A stretch of 64,000 nucleotides of DNA from Parasponia andersonii (taxonomy: Eukaryota; Streptophyta; Magnoliopsida; Rosales; Cannabaceae): positions 541,173 to 605,172 of the forward strand of contig JXTB01000102.1 in assembly GCA_002914805.1 (NCBI GenBank), written 5' to 3'. Positions 1-12,793 of the stretch are shown here, in pieces. The notes below the pieces were generated by a model. That model was not told where the DNA came from. It saw nothing but the letters and a program-made list of their open reading frames with translations, and did no database searches. The translations under genes were made by a program, and so were the position numbers. The number at the start of each line of letters is the position of its first letter. Position 1 is the first letter of the stretch.

Positions 1-1020
1 TGATTGAACGGTAGCTTCAAGAACTCATATTTCCATACAAAGTTAGTGAGGAAAGCTTTGAATTTTTAAGATGAGAGAAAGGAAAAAATAAAAAAATAAA
101 AATTGAATATTAAAAGATAAGATTTTTAAACATTAAAATAGGAGTTTGAAATGTCAACTAAGATTTTATCAAAAAAAAAAAAATGTCAACTAAGAGGATT
201 AGGCATCAAATAGGGATCAACAAATAAGATTAGGTGTCAACTAAGATTAAGCGACAACGACGACGACCTTGCAGTGACAATTGCGGTAACAACCTAATGC
301 TAGCGCTCAGCCAAAGAAAGAAGGTATAGGGTTGAGGGTTGGAGGATTGTAGGGAGGCAACCCAATTTTTTTTTAACACAGCACAAGCACCTTTTTTTTT
401 TTTCCCCTTTAAGTGGACTAGGGTTTGGATGATAAGTCATAGCAAAACCATTTGTTGGGAAGGGTTTAATTTTATCCTAGTGGGTAGAAAAATAAATGAC
501 TTATGGTTCACTTTCCTAGGCTCGAAAAAAAAGGCAAATATCAATATAGGGCGGACTTGCGAGCCGATCCACATTTCAAAGAAACAAAGAAAAAACGTGA
601 TACCGGCTCAATCAACCCACAGTTACAACTTTTGATAGATTATTTGCGTTTGTCCTATAGCAGTTGATATCAGATTTGGAAGTCTTATGCTTAAATCCTT
701 CTGGGTGAGCCCTTGAGTGGGATTTTTCTAAGAAAAAAAAAATAATATAAGGGCAATAAATACAAGCACATGGCCATATATATGGTCCCAGATCTTCGAG
801 AAGGCATAGTGTCGCCTATAAGGATCATCGAAAATTGGGTAGAGGTCGGAGAGTGCGCACTTTTGATTTGATACTCGGTGCTTGAATAAATTATTTTATT
901 TCTAGCAGCCACTTGGGAGGGGTGATTGATAGGCCTAGATTACAATTTTAGACCATTACAATTAGAAAAAAAAAAAAAAGATATTATCATTTTTATATAG
1001 TGTATTTTGATATTTTATTC
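1..1020. other. AT-rich intergenic DNA, no gene seen
   Basis: I see no coding pattern here. The open frames are short, begin at non-ATG codons or cross A/T runs, and resemble nothing I know. A short phrase (tgtcaactaaga) recurs three times between about 150 and 250, which is simple local duplication. Confidence 0.6.
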
Positions 1021-1025
1021 AAATT

Positions 1026-1279
1026 ATATCTTGTATTTTGGTTATTATTAATATTTATCGTTAGATTTAAAATTTGTTATAAATTTATATCCTGACGTTA
1101 ATTTATCAAGATAATACTTAAAAAATTAAAAATAGGCTATATAAAATTGATCTGTGAATAAGTTTATAAATTATCTTGATAAATTAACTACTTTAAATTA
1201 GTATCAGAATATATATTTGTAATAAATTTTAAATCTAAAGATTAATATTGTTAATAACTAAATCAAAATATAAGATATA
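1026..1279. repeat. Fold-back (MITE-like) inverted repeat
   Basis: The left arm (about 1026-1115) and right arm (about 1170-1279) are inverted copies of each other with some mismatches and small indels. Both end at the loop in atttatcaagata / tatcttgataaat. The loop is about 55 bases and very AT-rich. There is no coding capacity. A long imperfect hairpin with a short loop is typical of miniature inverted-repeat transposable elements. I could not identify the superfamily because the outer ends and target duplication are blurred by A/T runs. Confidence 0.65.
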
Positions 1280-2100
1280 AACGTGCTAATGTCAAAAAAA
1301 AAATTAAGATTTTTACTTTTATTGTGTTAATTACCCAATCTGGACGTGCATTTTTACCCATGACAATTATTCTATTTATTAGTTTTTCTTTATCAAATTG
1401 GGAAACTTTAATTAACTACTCACAATCCGTCGTAACTCATAACAAGAAGAACATTAACCAAGTTACAATCATAGTGAAAACTCGTGACAAAAGTATCAGT
1501 CAAACATGTAAAAATCTCTGTGTTTGTTTATGCTTCTTATGACATTTCACGTATTCATTATGTATTTATTATTATCCAATCATTAACTTCACTTTTGAAT
1601 CATTGAGTATCATTGTTGAAGAACATCTCCAATCAACTATTTATATAAAACTTATGTTTAAAATTTTGAAATTTGTTTTAAAAAATGTAATGAATATATA
1701 TATATATATATATAAAAAACAAAGAGCGTAAAATAAATAGAATTATTGAATTAGGAATCCTAGTGAAACAATAAAATCAATTCATATATATTTTACACGT
1801 CTCCAAAGTCCTTAAATATATGAGAAATTAATAAATCTCAACTATATAATAAAGGAACTTTTCATAAAAATTTAGTATTCTTTTGTTTACATTTTCACAA
1901 AATTCTAAAAAAAAAGGAGTTCCTATTTTAATAAAAAATTATTAAATTAAAAAAACTCCCCAAATCTCAATATCTTAATATTAAGACCATTTAAAAATCT
2001 ATTATTAACAAATTAAAATTATATTTTAAATACCTAATCGATTAATTAAATCACTTGGTAAAAAAATTACCACAAAACCTTAACGTGACGTTGGACACTA
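1280..2100. other. AT-rich intergenic DNA
   Basis: No gene is seen. It contains a short TA microsatellite near 1695-1715 and A/T-rich low-complexity sequence leading up to the CHUP1-like promoter. Confidence 0.6.
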
Positions 2101-2563
2101 CAATTGCCTTATAAGATTGCTCAAATTCTTAAAATTTGCTTTTTGCTTGAAAGAAAAAGAAAATGCTGCTCTCTCTCTTTTTTTTATAAATCCATTTTAT
2201 TCTCTCTCATTCCGACTAATCCCTGTTTAAGTGGCTTGGAACTCTGAATGTGGGACCCGCGCACAAAAATCGACCGTTGCACGCTCACCCTCATGGCACA
2301 TTTCGCAGTTCGAACAGTCGCAATCCAAAAGCAACATTCAAATTTCAAAATTTCAAAACCTTCACTCTGCAATAAACAACATACCTTTCTCGTAACTCTC
2401 ACTACACTTTCCATTTCAAGCTCAATACTTTAAACAAGAAGAGCCCTTTCAACCTTGAAACTTCACTCTTTCTTCTCTTCTCTTCTCTTCTTTCTTCTTC
2501 CACTTCCATGGTGGCTTGAACTCAGTCTTTTGTCGTCTCGATCACAAAGTTGTCGTTTTCACC
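2101..2563 (+). promoter_or_regulatory. Promoter and 5' leader of the CHUP1-like gene
   Basis: A TATA-like string (tataaat) lies near 2186-2192, next to CT-rich sequence. A second CT-rich tract (repeated tcttc, 2467-2500) precedes the start codon, as in many plant leaders. Two upstream ATGs are visible. One at 2293 opens a 46-codon frame, if the transcript begins upstream of it. One at 2508 opens a three-codon frame (Met-Val-Ala-stop). The protein start at 2564 is the first ATG in frame with the coiled-coil coding sequence. The start site of transcription is inferred, not seen. Confidence 0.5.
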
Positions 2564-5500
2564 ATGAGAGAAGAGAACCCATCAGAAAATAGAGCTAAAT
2601 CTTCTAAGTTCAGCGACCAAAACCAGGTCCCAAAGGGTCATCACAACACAAAGAGTCATAGCCATTCGTCGAAACTAAGGTCCGCTTCTTCATGGGGTTC
2701 TCAGATTGTGAAGAATTTCGCCGGAGAAAAGAAGACCAAGCTTCAGTCCGCGAATCTTGGGCCGAAGAAACAGCCTCCGGCGGGCTCGGACACGGCGAAC
2801 CAGAAGAACCCATTTGGGCCTCCGGCGCCGGCGCCGGCCCATTCGAGGGTCAAGAGGTCGCTGATCGGAGACTTGTCCTGTTCGGTCAACGCTAGCCAAG
2901 TTCACCCGCAAGCGTTTCAGAATCAGACCCACCGGAGGCAGTCTTCTAGGGACTTGTTTACGGAGCTAGACCATTTGAGACGCTTGCTCCAAGAATCGAA
3001 GGAGAGGGAGTTTAAGTTACAGGCCGAGCTATCGGAATCGAAGCGAAACCCGAGAGTTTTGGAGCTGGAGATGGAGCTTGAGGTGAAGAAGAGTGAAGTT
3101 GATGGTCTTTCTAGGAGAGTTGAGTTGCTTGAAGAAGAAAAGGCCAGCCTTTCGGAGCAATTACCGGGTTTGGGTTCGATTTCGGAGAGGGAGAGGAATG
3201 AAGACTCGGCTAAAAGAGAAGAGCATGAGGGTTTGATGGAACAGGGACTGTCCCAGAGTATTGAAGTGGAAGTTGTCGAACTCCGGCGCCTGAACAAGGA
3301 GTTGCAGCTTCAGAAAAGAAACCTTGCTTGTAGGCTTTCTTCTATTGAATCCCAGTTAAAGGCGTCTGAGGTATTTTCAGCCACTCTCATTCCCCCCCTC
3401 CTTTTTTTTTTTTTTTTTTGCTAATTTTGGTTCCAAAATTCTTTTCTTTTTGTAGTTCCTTAAGATTGATGTAAGTACTAATTTATTTGATTAATTTGTT
3501 ATGGGACTATTTGAATTCCTGAATTATAATGTAATGCTTCAATTCAATGTGTTGTATCTTATTTTGTTTATTACTAGAGTGACGTTGTTGCGAAGATCAA
3601 AGCGGAGGCATCTTTGCTAAGACACACAAATGAAGATTTATGTAAGCAAGTTGAAGGTTTACAGATGAATAGATTGAATGAGGTTGAGGAGCTAGCCTAC
3701 CTGCGGTGGGTGAATTCCTGTTTGCGAAATGAGCTGCGCAATTCGTGTTCGACAATGAATTCTAACAAGCCATCAAGCCCGAGTTCGACAGAGAGGGGTA
3801 GTGAGTCTGTTGGTTCGTTGTCTTGTCAAAGCACTGAGTACTTAGAATATAGTAGCGCAAAGAGACTGAACCTGATAAAGAGGTTAAAGAAATGGCCTCT
3901 GACTGATGAGGATTTGTCTAACTTGGAGTGCCCGGATGGTTTGTTGGACAAGAATTGGGTTGATGAGGAGGAGAGAGGAAGTCCAAGGAGAAGACACTCA
4001 ATCAGTGGATCCAAGTTTAGTGCAGAAGAGTTGATACTCAATAAGAGAAGACAATCTGATGGTTTTATGTGTGTAAAAGAGATGGAAAAGGAAGCAGAGC
4101 CACTAGCTTCTCAGAAATATGACTTGGAAATGGCTCATAAATCACCGTTCTACGGAAACTGCCATGAAACAGTAAAGTTGTCTACTGCCTTAGATGTTGA
4201 GAAAAGGGCTTTGCGCATTCCGAATCCCCCTCCAAGGCCTTCCTGCTCCATTTCTAGCCAAACTAAAGAGGAAGAAGTTTCGGCGCAAATTCCACCACCA
4301 CCACCACCTCCTCCTCCACCACCTCCACCAAAGTTTGCAGCGCGAAATACCGGTGGAACCTTTCAGCGAGCTCCACAAGTAGTCGAGTTTTATCATTCAC
4401 TCATGAAGAGAGATTCAAGGAAGGATTCTTTGAACGGGGGGCTCTGTGATGTCCCAGACGTTGCAAACGCTCGGAGCAGCATGATTGGAGAAATTGAGAA
4501 CCGGTCCTCGCATTTACTTGCAGTAAGTTCTAAGCTTATGTCACGTTCCTTAATTTGATTTTATTTTTTCTTGTTTACTTGACTGGATTGCGGAGACAAT
4601 AGACTCTTATAGCGTTAGTTTTGAGTGCTGGATAGAGAGGAATTAGAAGTTAAAAGTTCTATTCCTCCATCGAGTTTATTTGCTAATGAACTTTGGTTTT
4701 TAATCCTTAGGTTCTTTGAAAAGGGCTTAGTTCCTTGTTATTGATAATTCTTATTTGTAATGTAGATAAAGGCAGATGTTGAGACGCAAGGAGAGTTTGT
4801 GAATTCTTTGATCAGAGAGGTGAATGACGCAGTTTATCAAAACATTGAAGATGTGGTGGCATTTGTGAAGTGGCTTGACGATGAACTGTGCTTTCTTGTA
4901 AGTTGATTTCTGTCTTATACCACAATCTACTTTAATTCCCCATAGACTTTATGTTCTAAAAGACTTTCTTTTTCAATCCACAAAGATGAGTATGCTCATA
5001 TTTTCTTTTCAAATGACGGAAAATTATGCTCATATAAACTAAATGGCATGGCTTCCTAATCTTCAATATTTGCATTAGTATAATTCATAAAAAAAAAATT
5101 TCTCTCTAGTGTACTATTTTCTTGGGACTTGGTGGTTTTCTTAACAGCTGAAAATTCCAAATAGCATGCTACTGATTTGGAGATTGGTTTCTTATTAAGA
5201 AATGCTACTGATCTGGTGCTTGCGTTCTTTTTAAGGTAGATGAGAGGGCAGTCCTAAAGCACTTCGCCTGGCCAGAAAGGAAAGCTGACACATTGCGAGA
5301 AGCAGCATTTGGATATAAAGATCTCAAGAGATTGGAGTCTGAAGTGTCTTCTTACAAGGATGATCATCGATTGCCATGTGACATTGCATTGAAGAAAATG
5401 GTGGCACTGTCTGAGAAGTGAGTATATGAAAAAATAAACTCTATTTCTTACATCTAGCAATATTATTTCTCCTACTTCTCCAACATATACAAGTAGCGAT

Positions 5501-6671
5501 AATGAGTTTCTCTACCACTGGCAGGATGGAACGTACCGTTTATAACCTTCTTCGAACAAGAGAGTCTTTGATGCATAACTGCAAGGAGTTTCAAATCCCA
5601 ACAGATTGGATGCTTGATAATGGAATAATAAGCAAGGTATTCATGGCCTTTGTGGTTTAATTTCCACAAACAATTCCAGAAATATAAGTTCTATAAGAAA
5701 ACAGTTAAGCCCAATAAATCTCGAAATTGAACTATGATTGGTCCTTTCTTTACCTTAATAGAAACATAAAGACTGAAGTTCTACCGGTAAAAAACTTGGT
5801 TCAAGATAAGAATATGACGAGTGTAAGAACAGGCAAAGATAGACTGTATTTTTTATCCTTCTATGCTGAAAAAAAAAAAATAAAAAACTGTCTTCATAAT
5901 AACTTTGAATTATCATAAGAACTTGGAATCTGGTTGTACTCTTTGTCCGGTAAGATGAAACAAATTTTGTTGATACTGTCCCTGAAAAAATTCTAAGAAC
6001 TTAGGAGATCAAGAATCTTGTTCCTTTGGCACCTTAGTTTCAATACTTCCCTTTGCATTTCCTTCCAAACCCCGTTCCTTGCTTTTCTGTGAGAAAAGAG
6101 AACGGTGAAAAACTCAACGATCTCCTAAGTGCATTTCTGAATTTCTGATTTAAGAGGTGCCACATTTGGCCTAGCAAATCTGGTTTATATGCATACTAAA
6201 TGGAGTGACATAGTAATTGATGAAACACCATTTAGCAGATCAAGTTTGGCTCTGTCAAGTTGGCGAAAATGTACATGAAGAGGGTAGCTATGGAACTTCA
6301 GTCAAAAGCAGCATTGGAAAAGGATCCTGCAATGGACTATATGCTACTTCAGGGGGTGAGATTTGCTTTCAGAATACATCAGGTATGCAGCTTAATGATG
6401 ATACATATTTCTTGTTTCATAGGCTTACTATCATCCTCCTTTTCTTTTTCACCTATTTCTGTTTTACCCTAATATTTTTGGGTTGTTTTGCATTATTTTT
6501 TCTTGTGATTGTATTGTATCTTCAAGTAAAACAGTTTTTTTTTTTGGCTGAATATTCAGAATGTTAAGATATTTTTCTTGCTTGTTGCAGTTTGCAGGAG
6601 GATTTGATGCAGAAACAATGCACGCATTTGAGGAGCTTCGCAACCTTGCTAATCTTCTTAACAAGAAGTAA
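2564..6671 (+). CDS. CHUP1-like coiled-coil protein, 7 exons, 800 aa
   Basis: Exons read as 2564-3370, 3578-4522, 4766-4897, 5236-5417, 5525-5636, 6239-6382 and 6591-6671. All introns are GT-AG and the frame is kept throughout (2,403 nt). Residues 1-130 are basic, Ser/Pro-rich and probably disordered (SRVKRSLIGDLSCSV near 94-108). Coiled coil runs from about 131 through exon 1 into exon 2. A run of 13 prolines lies near 508-520, followed by the family block RAPQVVEFYHSLMKRD. The conserved C-terminal domain includes VKWLDDEL, KLAKMYMKRVA and GVRFAFRIHQFAGGFDAE. CHUP1 itself anchors chloroplasts to actin. This protein lacks an obvious CHUP1 N-terminal membrane anchor and looks more like the paralogue group of At4g18570 (IPGA1), linked to microtubules and growth anisotropy. 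The family is clear; the exact role is inferred. No breaks are seen. Confidence 0.93.
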
Positions 6672-7130
6672 AGGCTTGAAGAATCGTGGTATACTATCTC
6701 AGTAACCTTTAAGTAAAAAAAGAACAAATGTGTATACCAGCTCATACTTTGTCGTATGGTGCTCAAAGCAATTCTTTTGGATTGAGTACCGGAGTTTTGA
6801 CTGTTCAAAAAGATCATGAGAAAGAGGAAAGATCATGGAATGTTTATAATATACTAATTTTTCCAGAGTGTGTAATATGTAAAAAGACTAAAAAACGAAA
6901 GTGTGATTTGCATGAAGTATGTTTGTGGAAACATCATGCAAGAGTGTCAGAAGCCCTATTATGATGTATTTAGGATCCAAAAACTTCTGAGTTTCTTACT
7001 CATATACTTGCCTGACACTCTGTTTGGGATGGAATTTGGTAAGTATCATGTCTATCTTCATGAACTCTTCACCGTATTATTATTGCACACTTGACCACTT
7101 TTTATTGTCATGGAAATAAAGAGAAAATTT
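6672..7130 (+). other. Probable 3' UTR of the CHUP1-like gene
   Basis: Non-coding sequence follows the TAA stop. A canonical aataaa lies at 7115-7120, about 445 bases after the stop, and is a plausible poly(A) signal. Open frames here show no family features. Confidence 0.5.
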
Positions 7131-7450
7131 GAGAACAATTCATACGTTTTGACCTCAAACGCCACACTAATAAATAAATCTATTCCATTCAAAAACTTTA
7201 CAGGAAAATGAAATAACCGCAAAAATAAGTGACTATACCATTATTTGGATGAAATTTAGGGTACGTGCGATATAGTTTTGCTCATTTTACCCCTATTTAG
7301 TAGGCCAAACTGTATGTGCTGCTTATTTCTGCTTACCCCTATCCGTAGTTGACTTTCTGCAGTTTGGGACCTTGGATTTAGGCTTTCGACTTTAGCATGT
7401 TTTTGCTTCTAAATTAGTATTTTCATGAGAATTTGTAAGTGGATAAGGAC
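7131..7450. other. Intergenic, nothing recognised
   Basis: Low-complexity to ordinary AT-rich sequence with no open frame or repeat structure that I can support. Confidence 0.6.
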
Positions 7451-8632
7451 AAAATACCTATAGCCCTTAACTTTTGCTGATATTTGTGGTTTAATCCCCT
7501 CCCCCCAAACCACATTTGAAATATCATTAAAGCTCTCCAATATTTACAAATGTTGCGTCACGTTGGCCCAAATTTTACCAATATGGTGTTAGTTACTTAG
7601 CTTGTACAAGACTTGAATGATGGACCCATACACCTGAGTAAACCAAAACTAAAGGACGTCGACTCTGACATAAATGAAATACCAAAAGGAAGCTTGTGAC
7701 TTTTATTACATAGACATGCCAACTCTTCAATGAGGCTTTGATTCCAATCATTGCACTTGGTGATGTAGATGTTGTGTCGTTTCCCCGTGGCCACTCATAA
7801 ACACCCTCTTTATAAGGGAAAGAATTCAATAGATGCATTATTTGATTTGCAAAACTTTTGAAACAGAGATTAAATTTTTTTGAATTGAAGGAACACATAG
7901 AACATTAGATAAGGAGAAAGAGCTTGAGTTATGAGTGAGGTGAGTGGAACTAGTGTGGGTTATTGGAAGCCCAGTGCCATCATGCCATCACCACATAAGA
8001 CTTGAATATATTGAAAATGACTATATAGGCTTTAATGGCTTGAATGCCTTATATACACGATTACAAGAATGAAAAAAAAAAAAAAAAGAGATTTACAATT
8101 AGAGATTCTAGGCTAAAGATCAAATAACAGGAGATAAGATATTATCCGTATTTGAATAGTTATATAACTTAGAAATTTAAAATTCAAAAATAAATGAAAA
8201 ACTTAGTTATCCTTAACAGCTTGCCCCATTTAGTAGATTACATCAGAAATTTGTATATGTTGTGAGGGTAAAATTATGATTGCGAAACTTTATTAAGGGG
8301 TCTTGTTGTTTCAATGATGTTTAGTGGGTATGCAATTATAACAATTATCAAAATTCCTTCCGCATCATTCTTAGTTTCAACCACAAAAATTCTCCAGATT
8401 TCTAGGATTTATACAAACGTGAGAAATTATGGTCTTGTAATCCATTTTCTACCTTACTATGTATTAAGTTTCGATATTTGATAGGTGAAAAGGCTTCTAT
8501 TCTCACACTGTCTGCTAAATGGGGTAATTTGGCACTACATTTGTAAAAGTTAGGGCAACATCACATTAGGCAAAATTTCAAACGTGGCCAAATATCAATA
8601 AAAGTAAGGAGGTCATAGGATATTTAAAAGCT
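7451..8632. mobile_element. Inverted-repeat (MULE-like) non-autonomous element
   Basis: The first ~130 bases (7451-7580) and the last ~112 (8521-8632) are imperfect inverted copies of each other. Shared blocks in order are aaatacctat / aaatatcctat, aacttttgctgatattt / tacttttattgatattt, catttgaaat / cgtttgaaatt, tttacaaatgt and ccaaatt. The interior (~0.94 kb) has a 101-codon minus-strand frame at 7593-7898 with no transposase motif. Long degenerate terminal inverted repeats without a transposase suggest a non-autonomous Mutator-like element. No clean 9 bp target duplication is visible, so the class is inferred. Confidence 0.5.
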
Positions 8633-9410
8633 TCATTTTTATTAAAAGTAACTCGGGATAATGTAATTTAGATTTATTCTTTTGTCTTCAGGTAATAAGA
8701 ATTGAAGAGCTATTAATCTATTATAGTTGCATATATTACGGAGGCTTAGCAACCAAAGGTCTTTGGCTACTGCTTTAATTGCCTCCTTACCTTTGAACCA
8801 GCCCTATTCTTTTCTTTCAAACGAGAATAAGAGCCAATAATCAGGTTTTGTTGGCTACGTCTCAAAATTTTACATCATTGAGTTAGTATCAATTGGTAAT
8901 TACTGATATTAAAATTTTAAACGTTGCGATTTGACATTTAGAGTTTATTATATAGATCTAGAGCCAACTTTGGTAAAAGAAGATTTCCCTTTCATATCTA
9001 GTTGTTTGTTTGTATAATGTGTCTTATCGGATTGAAAAAAAAAAAAAATGTATAATTTGTCTTAGAGATTTGATGTTTGTTTGCATGAAGTGTTCTCATA
9101 AGTTGCCTCGAAGAAACTTTGAATAAAATAGCTTAATGACTAGTTGTCTGTTTGTATAAGTTTCTTGTGAGCTGTCTCAACAAGTTGTAAAGGATATTCT
9201 TCTCCTATCTATATAACGGAAAGTCCTTTGTAGCTTAGAGGGAGTACTTAGTCGGAATATTTCTTATCTATAGAGCTTGTACTCCTTGTACCTTAAATCT
9301 TGATTGTCACCGTTACGTTTTGTTTAATAACAGTTTAGAGAAATTTTTTACCTTTTATTTTAAAAAATATGAATATTACGAAACAAATCAGTATTATTAA
9401 TATTACAAAC
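8633..9410. other. Intergenic, nothing recognised
   Basis: AT-rich sequence without supported genes. Near 9010-9180 the phrase tgtttgtataa recurs a few times with gagatttga-like neighbours, suggesting old local duplication. Confidence 0.5.
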
Positions 9411-10609
9411 TTAGGTACCATTTAGTCGGAGAAAAAAATTAGAATGAAAAGAGCTTCATTCCTTTATTTGGTTGGTATTAACACAAGAATAACCATTTAG
9501 AAACGACTTTTTTCTATTTTAGTAGAATTGACATTTTGTTTGAGACAATGAGAAGAAGATTTATTCTATTTTATATTTGAGTATTTTTAGAATTGTACTT
9601 TTAAAATTTAAAATAAACACTTTTTATTTAAATTTTTCTATCCTCTCTTTCTACTTTTTCTTCTCCTCCTCTAAGATACTTTTGCTCTCATCTCCTCACG
9701 TTTTGTCTCATGTTTCTACTTTCTCTCTTCTCTATCACTCACTACTTTTTCTCTTATCTTTCTAACTTCTTTCCTCTTTTGCTCTACTTTCTCTCTCCCG
9801 TTTCTCCGCTTTCTCTCTTCTCCCTCTTATACTACTCTCTCTCTCTCTCTCTCTCTCTCTCCTTATTTCCACTTTCTCCCTCTCCTTTTTCTCATAATAC
9901 TTTCTCTCTTCTCTCTCTCCTTACTTACCTCTACTTTCTCTCTTCCCCTTCTCTCGTAGACTACTTTTTCTCTCCTCCTCTAATGCATCATTTTTTTTCT
10001 CCTCCCCTTATACCACTTTCTATCTGCTCGGTCTATTTTTACTTTTTCTATTTTCCCTTTAATTACTCCACTTTCTCTCTCATTTCGATATTTTATGTCT
10101 CATCCCTCTTTCTTCTTATCTCTATTCTCTCTACTCTCAAAGTCTTAACCAGTGACTGAGCTAAAACTTATTTGTAGGGAAGACGCAAGGCAATATTTAA
10201 AATACAATAGTAACAGAAAAATTAATTAAAATTTATAATAATATGATCCAGACGATAATAAAGTACAATATAGAACACATCGTGTACTATTTCTCTAAAA
10301 AAAATTTAGTACTTTTTTCTCACTTTTTTATCCTTATAAATGAATTGTCTTTACTTTCTTATCCTTACCTTATGAAGGAAAGAAGATTTAGTAGATATGT
10401 AAAAATATAAATAAATGAGTTTTGAGATAAAATAAATGTAAAATTCACCTTAAATAGTGAGAACTTAGGTGTAAAGAAAATATATCTTAATAAGAACAAA
10501 CTAAAGAAAAAAATGTGTCATAATTATAAAATACAAAAAAAAAAAAATTGAGTGGGAAAATGACCCCATTCCGCTCTTTTTTTATCCTCTCTTTTCTTTA
10601 CTTTATTTC
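9411..10609. repeat. Polypyrimidine-rich repeat, left part
   Basis: This begins with a segment like the ends of common plant repeats (accatttagtcggagaa) and then becomes about 500 bases almost purely C/T (roughly 9640-10145), with a perfect (CT)n run at 9836-9860. The 149-codon frame inside it (9710-10159) is only Leu/Ser/Phe from CT repeats and is not a gene. The same kind of C/T-rich sequence resumes after the solo LTR at 12794, so the two parts look like one interrupted repeat. Confidence 0.5.
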
Positions 10610-12793
10610 TATCACAACCTAAAATCCGGGTCAGTGGCAGAAGGAGAATTTCACAAAAGTGAGAAATTCTTTGATTTATTTAAAAAGTATCAAAAGTTCT
10701 AGTTTTTATAAAAACGGTCCATTTAAATAAAATAATTAGAATTTCATCCCGTGAATCACTCCCACAATTCGTATACACCATTAAACATAAACTGAATAAT
10801 AATTAAAAATCACGAAGTCACATAAAAGCTCAAGCATCACCATTATCCACAACAGAAGTCAAATACCAAAATGACATACATAAGTTCGCAGACAAAATAG
10901 AAAGCAGTAATATTAGTTCAATGCTAAGACAAAACCCAAACAATCCAAACACCAAGACGACAAACTTCTAGCATTACCAAGAGACGAACTGCAATCAAGA
11001 TGACCTCTTACTCCTCTTGATCACCGAGATTGCACTGGACACCACCTGAGGAAGAAAGTAGAGGGGTGAGCATAAAATGCCCAGTAAAAAAAATAATTAC
11101 CTCGATCGAAAATATTTAAGTGATGGAGAATTCCTACAAGGTTAGTTTAGTCCAAAACATACATATATATATATATATATATAATCCAAACGGGAAATCC
11201 ATATATATATATATAAAAAGTAGTGTAATCAAAACCATTCAATATATATGCACATGACACAAATCAACCCATACTCATGAGCTCTCATCCACTCATTTGT
11301 GGAAACCCAGGATGATGACACTAAGTATGCCTAACAGCCTGCGTGATACCTAAGCCCATACTCGGAGGGGATACCCGTGTATCGCCTACCAAACTTGGAG
11401 GGGCAACCGAATTGCCTATGCTTGCTAAATAGGAAGGTAATCAGAAGTAACAAAACTTCGTGCGAATTTACGAACTTTCACCGACAGTGAGGCAGGCAGC
11501 GCCATATTGTAAACCCACGATGCTAACACAGTGCTCATGTATGATCCTATGACACGTGCAATACAGAACTGAAGTGTAAAAATAATCAGCTCTAGTTTTT
11601 CAGTAAAATCAGCATACTAGATTTTTATAGAAAAACGGGCAGCAAAACGGCCTTATTTTTAATATACCCAAAATAACATGCACTCAGAAAATTCCCATAG
11701 CAATACAGTATATATCTCATACAACCAATTCCCATCACAGATATTCGAGAAACCAAAAATCACATTTGTTCTCATATGTTGCAGAAAATAAGTTTTATTC
11801 AAAAATGATATAAAACAGAGGTAATTGAGTCCCTACCTCGCTTGAATAGCAATACCACGCTATCGAATCCTCAAGGTGTCGTTGACGATCTCGCAGAGGG
11901 TCGGGAACCAATTCCAAGCCCTCGATCGTCCTTTTGCGAAAAACCAACTTCTCACCAGAGCTTCAATTCCACAAACGGACATCTTCTCTGAATTCTTAGC
12001 ACCCAAAATAAATAGGTTAGACATATAACTTATCCAATTCGGGGCCGGGTTCACACCGGACTGGTGGTATGCAAAACGAGGTAAATCTTGACCGTCCGAT
12101 CTCGATTTCCATGTCGATCACCAAATATAGGCAATATATATATCAAACTTCTCCATTTTCCGAGTACAATCCAAAAATGATGACAAATACTCAATCCAAC
12201 GGCCGAATCAAAAAGTTAAACTTAAACTCGAAATACCCAAAAATAGCAACTTTCAATCCGGGCAAAATAGGATTGAGATATATATACCTTGATGATTCTT
12301 GAGACGAGATGAATCCAACGGGACCGGTTGGAGGTTGAATGGTGGCCGGAATCGTCGCTGGTGACGAAAAAACCGAAACGGTGACTTGGAGGATTTTCGG
12401 CGTTGCAGGCGACGGCGGCGGCGGAGCTTCGGCGCGGTCTGGCGAGTCGACGCTGGTCAGTGGCGCGGGCAGATGACGGCCGAAGCAGCCCCTGCTTCTT
12501 CCGGCCGAGAAACTCAGAGAGAGAGAGAGATTGGGGAAGAAGAGAGAAAAGAGAGAGAGAGAGAGAGAGAGAGAAAAGAAAAGGACAGGGCACATGGCCC
12601 TGTCTTATAGGGCTGTGCAATTTTTTAAAAATTACACATAAGTTTCCAAATTTCAAATCTCTATCAATCTAATCCTCTAAAAATTATAATTTAGTCCCTC
12701 TGCATAAAACTTTTAGAAATTAATCCTCCCAATATTTTATCTGAAAAATTGGTAAATTGTCCAAATTACTCTCCCAAAATCCGGATTTTTACA
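10610..12793 (-). mobile_element. Solo LTR, Ty3/gypsy chromovirus type (2.18 kb)
   Basis: Read on the minus strand it begins TGTAAAAATCCGG and ends in a CCGGATTTTAGGTTGTGATA-like tail. That matches the usual chromovirus LTR end (...CACTGACCCGG...GTGACA) by established pattern. It also has the GC-rich block (about 12380-12510) and the GA/CT stretch (12517-12575) often seen in such LTRs. Flanking bases are atttc (10605-10609) and atttt (12794-12798), a 5 bp target duplication with one difference. No internal gag-pol domains adjoin it, so it is a solo LTR left by recombination. It is a fossil of moderate to old age. Frames inside it are chance. Confidence 0.72.
12517..12575. repeat. GA microsatellite within the solo LTR
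   Basis: Interrupted (GA)n, the longest perfect stretch being about 24 bases near 12550-12573. It gives rise to meaningless Arg-Glu and Ser-Leu frames on the two strands. Confidence 0.8.

Noticed and set aside
339-635. 98-codon frame near the left edge
   Set aside because: Crosses poly-T and poly-A runs, resembles nothing known, not supported by splice or promoter signals.
9710-10159. 149-codon open frame in the CT-rich tract
   Set aside because: It encodes only Leu/Ser/Phe/Tyr from C/T repeats; low complexity, no gene features.
12191-12672. Overlapping open frames on both strands around the GA tract
   Set aside because: They lie in the GC- and GA-rich part of a solo LTR and consist of Arg/Glu or Ser/Leu repeats; chance frames.
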